Origin: DASWTL01 sp035575925
Lineage (GTDB): Bacteria; Bacteroidota; Bacteroidia; Sphingobacteriales; Sphingobacteriaceae
Assembly (NCBI GenBank): GCA_035575925.1
Contig: DATLXK010000003.1
Coordinates: 1-38,207, forward strand
DNA: 38,207 nucleotides
Direction of reading: 5' to 3'
How positions within the stretch are numbered: the stretch's first letter is position 1; each line of letters begins with the position of its first letter. The notes below the pieces were generated by a model. That model was not told the DNA's origin. It did no database searches and was given only the letters and a program-made list of their open reading frames with translations. The translations under genes and the position numbers were made by a program. Positions 17,500 through 24,469 of this stretch are shown here, one piece after another.

Positions 17500-18509
17500 G
17501 GATAAAAAAGGTAATTTCAATTTTTATATTTTTATTAGTCGGAATGCAGGTTTTTGCACAGCAACGCCCGCAATACACACAATATATCTTTAATAATTAC
17601 CTGCTGAATCCGGCTATCAGCGGAATAGAAAATTATATTGATGTAAAGGCAGGATATCGAAACCAATGGGTGGGTTTATCAGATGCCCCGGTTACCTCTA
17701 CGCTTTCGTTTCATGCACCGCTAGGAAAGAGATTTCTTTATGGAAATGCCACATCTTTTGGCGGCCAGGGGAATAATCCGATGAGTCGGAGTTATGTTCA
17801 AACATACCAGGCGGCCGAACCTCACCATGGCGTAGGATTTAATATCATTTCGGATAAAACAGGGCCAATTGCAAGAACGGATGTAAATGCTACGTATGCT
17901 TATCATCTGGGATTATCGGAAACATTAAATATTTCGGTAGGAGTGGCCGCTGGAGTTTCACGAACCGGTCTAGATCTTTCCAGGATAACCCTGGAAAATA
18001 GTGCAGACCCTGCCATTAGCGGAGATTATAATAGAATGCAGCCAGACCTGGGTATGGGCGTATGGTTATATGGCCCCCGTTACTTTTTTGGAGTATCGGC
18101 ACAGCAGCTGCTTGGCCGCCCGATAACTTTTACCAATGATGCAACTTATACACAAGGTAAACAAGTGCCACATTATTTTGCAACAGCCGGATATAAATTC
18201 TTTCTAAGTGATGATATTGCTGCTATTCCTTCCGTTATGGTTAAACAAGTTTCACCGGTACCGCTATCTATGGATGCTAATATGAAAATTGCTTTCCAGG
18301 ATAAGTTCTGGCTTGGCGGAAGTTACCGAAGAAATGACTCTTTTTCGGCAATGGCCGGGTTTAATTTAGGCTATCTTTTTAACCTGAGCTACGCTTATGA
18401 TTTTACAAGTTCTGATCTCAGATCTGTTAGTTCAGGCAGTCATGAAGTGATATTGGGGCTCTTATTAAATAACAAGTACAAAGTGACGTGCCCTCAAAAG
18501 AACTGGTAG
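17496..18509 (+). CDS. PorP/SprF family type IX secretion system membrane protein
   Basis: A 337-residue outer-membrane protein with a signal peptide (ending VFAQ) followed by the family hallmark QRPQYTQYIFNNYLLNPAISGIENYIDVKAGYR, then a beta-barrel with many alternating aromatic strands. SprF of Flavobacterium johnsoniae is needed for secretion and surface attachment of the adhesin SprB, and PorP/SprF paralogues are usually encoded directly downstream of proteins with type B sorting domains. Here the start overlaps the stop of such a protein by four bases, so I infer that this is the dedicated partner of one or both upstream surface proteins. The core T9SS genes (gldKLMN, sov, porV) are not in the window. 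Confidence 0.92.
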   Translation: MRIKKVISIFIFLLVGMQVFAQQRPQYTQYIFNNYLLNPAISGIENYIDVKAGYRNQWVGLSDAPVTSTLSFHAPLGKRFLYGNATSFGGQGNNPMSRSYVQTYQAAEPHHGVGFNIISDKTGPIARTDVNATYAYHLGLSETLNISVGVAAGVSRTGLDLSRITLENSADPAISGDYNRMQPDLGMGVWLYGPRYFFGVSAQQLLGRPITFTNDATYTQGKQVPHYFATAGYKFFLSDDIAAIPSVMVKQVSPVPLSMDANMKIAFQDKFWLGGSYRRNDSFSAMAGFNLGYLFNLSYAYDFTSSDLRSVSSGSHEVILGLLLNNKYKVTCPQKNW

Positions 18510-18563
18510 GTTTTACCCTACAACCCTTTATCCCTAAACCTTTACCCTTTCAACCCTTTTACC
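18510..18563. repeat. Low-complexity ACCCTTT-rich tract
   Basis: Between the convergent PorP/SprF and rpoN genes lies a pyrimidine-rich stretch in which ACCCT, ACCCTTT, CCCTAAACC, TTTACCCTTT and AACCCTTTT follow each other with irregular spacing. No hairpin terminator is visible here, so this tract is all there is between the two stop codons. Confidence 0.6.
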
Positions 18564-18566
18564 TTA

Positions 18567-20039
18567 TTAAAGTTCTTTCCTTAATCTTGCAACCGGAATA
18601 TTCATTGCTTCCCTGTATTTTGCAACTGTACGGCGGGCTATGTTATAACCTTTTTCTTTAAGAATATCGGTTAGTTTCTCATCAGCTAGCGGCCTGCGTT
18701 TATCTTCTTTCCCAATACATTCTTCCAGGATCTTTTTCACCTCTTTATTAGATACTTCTTCGCCGCTATCCATTTGTATGGCCTCAGAAAAGAAAGATTT
18801 AAGCAGGAATGTGCCAAACTCTGTTTGTACATATTTTGAATTGGCCACACGGGATACGGTTGAAATATCCATACCAATCCTATCGGCAATATCCTTTAAG
18901 ATCATTGGCCTTAAATTACGTTCATCACCTGAAAGAAAATAGTCGTACTGGTAGTGCATAATGGCATTCATGGTTTTAAGGAGGGTTTGTTGCCTTTGTT
19001 TTATAGCATCTATAAACCATTTTGCCGAATCAAGCTTTTGTTTTACAAATTGAACCGCCTCTTTAAGCTTTTTATCTTTAGTTGAAGCTTTATCATAATG
19101 TTCAAACATTTCCTGATAATTACGGCTCACACGTAACTCAGGAGCATTCTTGGAATTTAGCGATAAAAATAATACGCTATCGGTATTAGATATATGAAAA
19201 TCCGGGATAACCTGTAACTGTTTGGTTGTCTGCTCAGCAGAGTCCCCCGGTTTAGGGTTAAGTTTCAGAATTTCATTAACAACCTCCCTGAGCTCTTCCG
19301 AATCCATATTTAAGATCCGCTCGAGCTTATCGTAATGCTTCTTGGTAAACTCATCCAGATACTCTTCAACTATCACTATAGCCTTTTGAGTCACCAGATT
19401 ATTCGGTTCCTTCTTTTTTAATTGTATAAGGAGGCATTCCTGCAAATCGCGTGCTCCAACACCCGCAGGATCAAAGCCTTGTATTACTTTCAGCATTTCC
19501 TCTACTTCTTCTTCTTCGGCAAATACGTTCTGAGAAAATGCCAGGTCGTCTATTAATGAAGTAAGAGGCCTGCGTAAATAACCATCATCATCCAGACTGC
19601 CTATAATCTGCAGGCCTATCTGAAAATCTTTGTCCGGCAGGGGCAGGAGGTCCAGCTGTAACTGAAGGTTCTCAAAAAAAGAATTTTGTATCGCTATGGG
19701 GATTTCTTTACGCTCTTCTTCATCATCTCCGTTTTGATCATAGCGTGAGCCGAAATCACTTACATTATCATCCTGCAGATAGTCATCTACATTAAAATCT
19801 TCAAATTCATTACTGTTTTCATCACCTGTAAAAGTTTCGTCAGGATCTTTATCAGGATATTCTTCTTCAGGCTCATTCATATTTGTTAAACTGAGATCTT
19901 CTAAAGCAGGGTTTTCCTCTAACTCTTCCTTTATACGGGTATCCAGGGATACTGTAGGCACCTGCAGGAGTTTTATGAATTGAATCTGTTGCGGAGAAAG
20001 TTTCTGAAGTAGCTTTTGCTGAAGGTTCTGTTTTAACAT
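18567..20039 (-). CDS. rpoN: RNA polymerase sigma-54 factor
   Basis: A 490-residue sigma factor that directs RNA polymerase to -24/-12 promoters and needs an AAA+ activator to open them. Region I is the glutamine- and leucine-rich N-terminus (MLKQNLQQKLLQKLSPQQIQFIKLLQ); an acidic region II follows (about 55-110, many D/E); the core-binding and DNA-binding parts come next, with a helix-turn-helix around ADRIGMDISTVSRVANSKYV; and the diagnostic RpoN box ARRTVAKYRE is at about 468-477. Length is normal. The ATG at 20039 is preceded on the - strand by a TAnnTTTG box (TATTTTTG, at 20057-20064). It is divergent from mscL. No sigma-54 activator or hpf gene lies next to it. Confidence 0.96.
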   Translation of the reverse strand: MLKQNLQQKLLQKLSPQQIQFIKLLQVPTVSLDTRIKEELEENPALEDLSLTNMNEPEEEYPDKDPDETFTGDENSNEFEDFNVDDYLQDDNVSDFGSRYDQNGDDEEERKEIPIAIQNSFFENLQLQLDLLPLPDKDFQIGLQIIGSLDDDGYLRRPLTSLIDDLAFSQNVFAEEEEVEEMLKVIQGFDPAGVGARDLQECLLIQLKKKEPNNLVTQKAIVIVEEYLDEFTKKHYDKLERILNMDSEELREVVNEILKLNPKPGDSAEQTTKQLQVIPDFHISNTDSVLFLSLNSKNAPELRVSRNYQEMFEHYDKASTKDKKLKEAVQFVKQKLDSAKWFIDAIKQRQQTLLKTMNAIMHYQYDYFLSGDERNLRPMILKDIADRIGMDISTVSRVANSKYVQTEFGTFLLKSFFSEAIQMDSGEEVSNKEVKKILEECIGKEDKRRPLADEKLTDILKEKGYNIARRTVAKYREAMNIPVARLRKEL

Positions 20040-20125
20040 ATGCTATAAAGTACCCGCAAAAATACATTAAATAAAGTTTTTCTTTCTTAATGATATGTTT
20101 GCTTTTAATATTGCGTAACACAGCT

Positions 20126-20157
20126 TTTGAAAAAAAGATTTTTATGTGCTATATTTA
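20126..20157 (+). promoter_or_regulatory. Bacteroidota-type promoter for mscL
   Basis: TTTG at 20126-20129, 20 bases, then TATATTTA at 20150-20157, one base off the TAnnTTTG consensus. The start codon of mscL lies 22 bases further on. Confidence 0.5.
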
Positions 20158-20179
20158 ATTTTAAGTTGATATAATAATT

Positions 20180-20596
20180 ATGGGGTTAGTAAAGGAATTT
20201 AAAGAATTTGCAATTAAAGGAAACGTTATTGATCTTGCCGTTGGCCTTGTTATTGGCGTAGCATTTGGTAAAATTGTAACTTCATTTGTTGACGATATTA
20301 TAATGCCTGTAATAGGTTATTTAATGAATGGTGCTGATTTTTCCCAAAAAAGAATACTCCTGAGGGCTGCTGACGAACAAAACAAAATAACTGAAGTCGC
20401 TATCAGATACGGGAACTTTATTAATATCATTATCCAGTTTGTAATAGTCGCGTTTTGCGTTTTTTTGCTCGTAAAAATAATTAACAAAGTGCGGCGAAAA
20501 GAACAGGCAGATCCATCAGTAATTCCGGCCCCGACACGTGAGGAAGACCTGCTTACAGAGATAAGAGATCTTTTAAAAGGCGGGCATAAAGAATAA
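20180..20596 (+). CDS. mscL: Large-conductance mechanosensitive channel
   Basis: A 138-residue inner-membrane channel, a pentamer that opens under high membrane tension to release solutes on hypo-osmotic shock. The amphipathic N-terminus (MGLVKEFKEFAIKGNVIDLAVG) leads into TM1 (AVGLVIGVAFGKIVTSFVDDIIMPVIG), which carries the pore-lining glycine pattern; a periplasmic loop (about 50-70) follows; TM2 is FINIIIQFVIVAFCVFLLVKIIN; and the charged C-terminal helix ends in EDLLTEIRDLLK. All parts match the family and the length is typical. It is transcribed away from rpoN and has its own promoter. Confidence 0.96.
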   Translation: MGLVKEFKEFAIKGNVIDLAVGLVIGVAFGKIVTSFVDDIIMPVIGYLMNGADFSQKRILLRAADEQNKITEVAIRYGNFINIIIQFVIVAFCVFLLVKIINKVRRKEQADPSVIPAPTREEDLLTEIRDLLKGGHKE

Positions 20597-20608
20597 TTTA
20601 AATCTCTG

Positions 20609-20639
20609 TTTGATTTTAGAAAAATCTGAGGTATATTTG
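20609..20639 (+). promoter_or_regulatory. Consensus Bacteroidota promoter for rpmH-rnpA-yidD
   Basis: TTTG at 20609-20612, a 19-base spacer and TATATTTG at 20632-20639 match the Bacteroidota -33/-7 consensus exactly. The leader to the rpmH ATG would be about 26 bases and contains a small CTCT/AGAG hairpin. This is the best promoter in the window and fits a highly expressed ribosomal protein gene. Confidence 0.75.
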
Positions 20640-20671
20640 CGCTCTCGTTTTTAGAGAACAATTTATACGTC

Positions 20672-20830
20672 ATGAAAAGAACATTCCAACCTTCTCAAAG
20701 AAAAAGAAGAAATAAACACGGGTTCAGGGAAAGGATGAGCACGGCAAACGGCAGAAGGGTTTTAGCATCAAGAAGAGCTAAAGGCAGAAGAAGAATATCA
20801 GTATCCGACGAGCGTCGTCATAAAGCATAA
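20672..20830 (+). CDS. rpmH: 50S ribosomal protein L34
   Basis: A 52-residue, very basic protein beginning MKRTFQPSQRKRRNKHGFRER and continuing through STANGRRVLASRRAKGRRR, the universal L34 sequence. It is part of the large ribosomal subunit. A short C-terminal extension (ISVSDERRHKA) is common in Bacteroidota. It lies 41-74 bases from its neighbours' ends and precedes rnpA, the usual order. I see no dnaA upstream, so the classic rpmH-dnaA origin arrangement is absent. Confidence 0.97.
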   Translation: MKRTFQPSQRKRRNKHGFRERMSTANGRRVLASRRAKGRRRISVSDERRHKA

Positions 20831-20905
20831 TTTTGATTGCAAACCCGTAACTTCTACGGGAAATGCAGATCATAATCTGCACCTTAACAGGCTGAGCAAT
20901 CAAAA
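20831..20905 (+). promoter_or_regulatory. Cloverleaf-like structured leader between rpmH and rnpA
   Basis: The whole spacer folds as one closed domain. A perfect 10-bp outer stem joins TTTTGATTGC (20831-20840) with GCAATCAAAA (20896-20905, whose last A is the first base of the rnpA ATG). Inside are CCCGTA-ACTTC-TACGGG (20844-20860), TGCAGAT-CATA-ATCTGCA (20864-20881) and a weak CCT-TAAC-AGG (20882-20891). AAA linkers (20841-20843, 20861-20863) separate the outer stem from the first arm and the first arm from the second. Folding would hide the rnpA start region. The base pairing is seen directly; a regulatory role is inference. Confidence 0.55.
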
Positions 20906-21291
20906 TGTACACTTTTAAAAAGGAAGAACGGCTATGCAGCAAAAAGCTTTTAGAAAAGCTTTTTAATAGTGGTTCTTCTTTTCTAGTATATCCTTTTCGT
21001 ATAACCTGGCTCATTTCTGAGTTGCCTGCAGATGTACCTGCACAGGTGGTTATAAACGTATCTAAACGGAAGTTTAAAAAAGCTGTAACCCGTAATCTTC
21101 TAAAACGCCGCATACGCGAAATTTACCGCTTAAATAAGACAGATTTATTTTATTCATATCTGGGTAAAACGTCCATGGCATTAGGCATTAATTATGTAGG
21201 TAATGAAATACATGATTATCATCTGATGGAAAAAAAAATAATGTTAGCTTTTCAAAAGCTTGAAAAACTCCACAAAGAGCAACATGCTTAA
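20905..21291 (+). CDS. rnpA: Ribonuclease P protein component
   Basis: A 128-residue basic protein that helps the RNase P RNA bind precursor tRNA and remove 5' leaders. The N-terminus MYTFKKEERLCSKKLLEKLF matches the family's first helix and strand, and the RNR motif is clear in KRKFKKAVTRNLLKRRIREIYRLNK. It lies 74 bases after rpmH behind a strongly structured spacer and overlaps yidD by eight bases, so the three genes form one operon with likely coupling between rnpA and yidD. Confidence 0.95.
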   Translation: MYTFKKEERLCSKKLLEKLFNSGSSFLVYPFRITWLISELPADVPAQVVINVSKRKFKKAVTRNLLKRRIREIYRLNKTDLFYSYLGKTSMALGINYVGNEIHDYHLMEKKIMLAFQKLEKLHKEQHA

Positions 21292-21517
21292 TAGTATTAA
21301 ATCCATAATTGGCCAGTTACTGCTCTTTATAATTAAGTTATACCAATATTTAATATCCCCGCTTTTGGGCGCATCGTGCAGATTTACTCCAACCTGCTCA
21401 GCATATGGAAGTGAGGCTATTAAGAAACACGGACCGTTTAAAGGAGGATGGCTTACTATTAAAAGAATTGGCCGCTGTCATCCCTGGGGCGGACATGGCC
21501 CTGATCCCGTACCTTAA
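21284..21517 (+). CDS. yidD: Membrane protein insertion efficiency factor YidD
   Basis: A 77-residue small protein that associates with the inner membrane and assists YidC-dependent insertion. The sequence after a short amphipathic N-terminus, LYQYLISPLLGASCRFTPTC, SAYGSEAIKKHGPFKGGWLTIKRI and GRCHPWGGHGPDPVP, contains all the conserved cysteines and the family's C-terminal block. I chose the ATG at 21284 because it gives the usual length and overlaps the rnpA stop; the in-frame TTG at 21260 would add eight residues inside rnpA. yidC is not adjacent. Confidence 0.95.
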   Translation: MLNSIKSIIGQLLLFIIKLYQYLISPLLGASCRFTPTCSAYGSEAIKKHGPFKGGWLTIKRIGRCHPWGGHGPDPVP

Positions 21518-21544
21518 TTTATGTTCTTTTTTTAACTTCGCATT

Positions 21545-22366
21545 ATGGATTACGGAACACTCCTCCTATTATTCGCTGGCGGATGTGCAGGAGGTTTACT
21601 GGCCGGCTTATTAGGCGTGGGGGGCGGGCTGGTATTTGTACCCATTTTTACTAATTACCTGGTAGCTTTAGGAATTGTAGATGATAAAATAGCCCAGATT
21701 ATTATTGCCAACTCCATGTTCGCTATTTTTTTTGCCGGTATATCAGGAAGTATAAAACATTATCTAAGCGGCCATCTTTATTTTAAGCCAGTAATCATTA
21801 GTGGTGTGATGGCCTCAATAACCTCAATTGGTGCCACATATCTTATTAATCATACTTCCTGGTATAATAAACAGGTGTTCGCAGTAATATTTATTTCTAT
21901 TGCAGCTTATGTGGCATATAGTATTTTCTCAGGAAAATCAGATAAGAAACAGATGGTTGAAGAGGATTTTTCATCTAATAAATTTTTGCAAATAGGGGGC
22001 TTAGGGGGATTATTAGCAGCGTTGTCCGGAGTTGGGGGCGGTATAATTATGGTTCCTATGCTGGTGAAGATGCTTAAGATGAATATAAAGAAGGCGACAG
22101 CAATTTCTCTTGGAATAATTACCATTATGGCTTTGGCATCTTCGATCTATTCTATGTCAATTAAGCTTAATACTATTACAAATATCCCATATACTCATGG
22201 TTTAATTATTTTCCCCATGGTTGTACCGGTTATAATTGGCTGCATTATTTGTTCCCCGTTTGGAGTGGTTCTTTCAAAGAAAATACCTGAAAAAACAATT
22301 CAACTTATGTTTGCCGCATTTCTTGTATTAGTTATACTGAATATGATTTATAATTTATGGCTGTGA
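21545..22366 (+). CDS. TauE/SafE family membrane transporter
   Basis: A 273-residue inner-membrane protein with about eight hydrophobic segments. The family's internal duplication is visible as two similar motifs, GLLGVGGGLVFVPIF (residues 21-35) and ALSGVGGGIIMVPML (residues 159-173). Members export or import small sulfur-containing or organic anions (sulfite, sulfoacetate and others), and the substrate here cannot be assigned. It starts 27 bases after yidD and its end overlaps the tsaB start by ten bases, so it may be the fourth gene of the rpmH operon or share a transcript with tsaB. Confidence 0.85.
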   Translation: MDYGTLLLLFAGGCAGGLLAGLLGVGGGLVFVPIFTNYLVALGIVDDKIAQIIIANSMFAIFFAGISGSIKHYLSGHLYFKPVIISGVMASITSIGATYLINHTSWYNKQVFAVIFISIAAYVAYSIFSGKSDKKQMVEEDFSSNKFLQIGGLGGLLAALSGVGGGIIMVPMLVKMLKMNIKKATAISLGIITIMALASSIYSMSIKLNTITNIPYTHGLIIFPMVVPVIIGCIICSPFGVVLSKKIPEKTIQLMFAAFLVLVILNMIYNLWL

Positions 22367-23046
22367 TTTTACAGATCGAAACCTCAACCTCTGCCTGTTC
22401 TGTAGCCTTATCTGATAATGGCCGGGTAATTTCTGCTAAAGAGAAAACTGAACCCAACATTCATGCAGGTTTTATTACGTTGTTTATTGATGAAATAATG
22501 AAAACCACTGGTACAGCTTATTCTGAATTGGATGCTGTAGCAGTAAGTAAGGGTCCCGGCTCATATACCGGACTGAGGATTGGCGTTTCTACCGCGAAGG
22601 GATTATGTTATGCCCTGGATATTCCGTTATTAGCTATTGATACCTTGCATGCTATGGCGGCAGGGTTTTTAAAATTCATAAACCCGGAAATAACTGAAAA
22701 TACTTTACTCTGTCCCATGATAGATGCCCGCAGAATGGAAGTTTACATGTCGGTATTTGATAATAAATTATCAACAGTAGAACCTGTACAAGCTAAAATT
22801 TTAGAAGAAGGTTGTTTTGATGGTTATTTACTAACTAAAAGAATGGTTTTTTTTGGTGATGGAGCTTTTAAGGTTAATGCCATTTATCCGGGAAATGAAA
22901 ATGTTTCTTTTACAGCGTTTGATAACTCGGCAACTCATTTATCCGAGCTGGCTTTTAATAAGTTTAAGCTTCAACAATTTGAAGACCTTGCTTATTTTGA
23001 GCCATATTACCTGAAAGATTTCGTAGCCGGGAAGGCCAAAGTATAG
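22357..23046 (+). CDS. tsaB: tRNA threonylcarbamoyladenosine biosynthesis protein TsaB
   Basis: A 229-residue ASKHA-fold protein. It acts with TsaD and TsaE in transferring threonylcarbamoyl to A37 of ANN-decoding tRNAs, as the non-catalytic partner of TsaD. The N-terminal ILQIETSTSACSVAL and the central AVSKGPGSYTGLRIGVSTAKGLCYALDIPL are diagnostic; the metal-binding histidines of TsaD are absent, as expected for TsaB. The start overlaps the upstream transporter gene. It converges on the interrupted gene at 23049 with only two bases between stop codons. Confidence 0.95.
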   Translation: MAVILQIETSTSACSVALSDNGRVISAKEKTEPNIHAGFITLFIDEIMKTTGTAYSELDAVAVSKGPGSYTGLRIGVSTAKGLCYALDIPLLAIDTLHAMAAGFLKFINPEITENTLLCPMIDARRMEVYMSVFDNKLSTVEPVQAKILEEGCFDGYLLTKRMVFFGDGAFKVNAIYPGNENVSFTAFDNSATHLSELAFNKFKLQQFEDLAYFEPYYLKDFVAGKAKV

Positions 23047-23048
23047 TT

Positions 23049-24443
23049 TTATTTTTTCTTTGAAAATAATCTTTTTAAAAAGCCTTGCTTTTCACCTCTG
23101 CTTTCAAAGCCGGGAATTACGGTTGCATTGGGTTGATGCTCCAGAACAGTCCCAAATTTTAGAGCAAAACCAAAATAAAAAGACGCGGCGGTATGTGCTT
23201 TTCCGGCTGTTTCATTCCGTATAAAATTTTTGGCCGTATGGTAAGTTTTAGAAAACTGGTCTGTACCTGCAAACAATTCAAAGTTTGGCGATTTGATCAT
23301 CACCTGGCCACCCAGCTGAAAAAAGTTATTAAAATTATAAGCGCTCAAGAGTGTTAAAACCAGATTTCGGTATTTATAATTATTAACCAGGGCAATATCA
23401 CCACCGGGATAGAATAAATTTTTAGACAAAATCAGATTAGGTTGATACTGCCCAAAATCTTTATTGATTAGTATTTCAGCTTTTGCATTTGTAAGTGTAA
23501 AGAAACCGGTTTGTTCTTCAACATCGCCAATTTGATTGCTGAGGCTATCGACTAATGCTCTATTAGAGTTAGAACCCGAATTTTTTACACTATCAGTTCC
23601 ATTAAAATTATATTCATATGAGTCTTTATTCCATTTAATAAAACCCAGATCTTTAACATTACCAAGTGCAAACCACCCTCCACGGAATTTATGGTTCACA
23701 CTTAAACTTATCGAAGCGCCAGGATTTTTAAAAGATGGGTAGAAATCTTTTTTCCCGGGTTCATTCGGTCCGAAATTTGAACGGTATCTGCCTTTTAACT
23801 CTAATGCGGCTTCATTTATAGTGGTATCGAAAGCTAGGGACGAACTGTCTATTTAAAGCTGATTGTAAGCGGAACCGCTTAAAAAACTGATTTTTGCACC
23901 TAATCCTGTGCGCCGGTTATAGTCTGCCCTGTAAGTAAAGCCCAACTGATGATATAATTGATTATATCCTTCATTATTAAAAATATCTGTATAGGCCGGA
24001 TTAGTAAATTTACTCAAGTCGCTGAAAACAGCAAAGGTTTCATTACTTGCCCTGATGTACGTGTCATTCCGAAGCTGCCATGAAAACCCCATTTCCTGGT
24101 TGTATTTTACCGCTTTAAGAACCCGGAACATAAAGAGATAGTTATTAGTGTGGGCAACCAGTTTATTATCTTTTTCACCAAATGGAGCGTCAGGACTGAT
24201 TTTTGAATTAAAAGCTAATAACCTGATGGATTCCTGTGCAGGTCCCACAAATGTGGCATTTGCAGTTAAGGTGGGTATAAAAAAATTAAAAGCAAATCTG
24301 CGGCTGGTATCTACCTGATACGCTCTTTGTGCAGGATTCTCAAAAGTATCAAAAAGGGTTCGGCTATTGTATAGTGAATATTGCTGTGCTGTACAAAAAG
24401 AAGAAAAGTGCAATAACGAGCATATTAAACCAATTTTCCTCAT
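23049..24443 (-). pseudogene. Outer-membrane protein gene (DUF5723-like) interrupted by an in-frame stop
   Basis: From the ATG at 24443 a signal peptide (MRKIGLICSLLHFSSFCTAQ) leads into a beta-rich protein of 196 residues, ending at a TAA at 23853-23855. The same frame continues without any other stop to 23049: after SGSAYNQL-stop it reads IDSSSLAFDTTINEAALELKGRYRSNFGPNEPG and on to KRLFSKKK, giving 464 codons in all. Both halves look like one Bacteroidota outer-membrane protein, probably of the DUF5723 group (moderate confidence). A single change from AAA or CAA would create the TAA. It may be a true pseudogene, a recent allele or a sequencing error. It lies 26 bases downstream of the 542-residue protein gene, forming a pair. 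Confidence 0.65.
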
Positions 24444-24469
24444 AACAAATAATTAATTCAAATAATAGT

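Noticed and set aside
20672..21291. rpmH-rnpA as a marker of the replication origin
   Set aside because: No dnaA gene, no cluster of DnaA boxes and no AT-rich unwinding region are visible nearby; upstream are mscL and rpoN.
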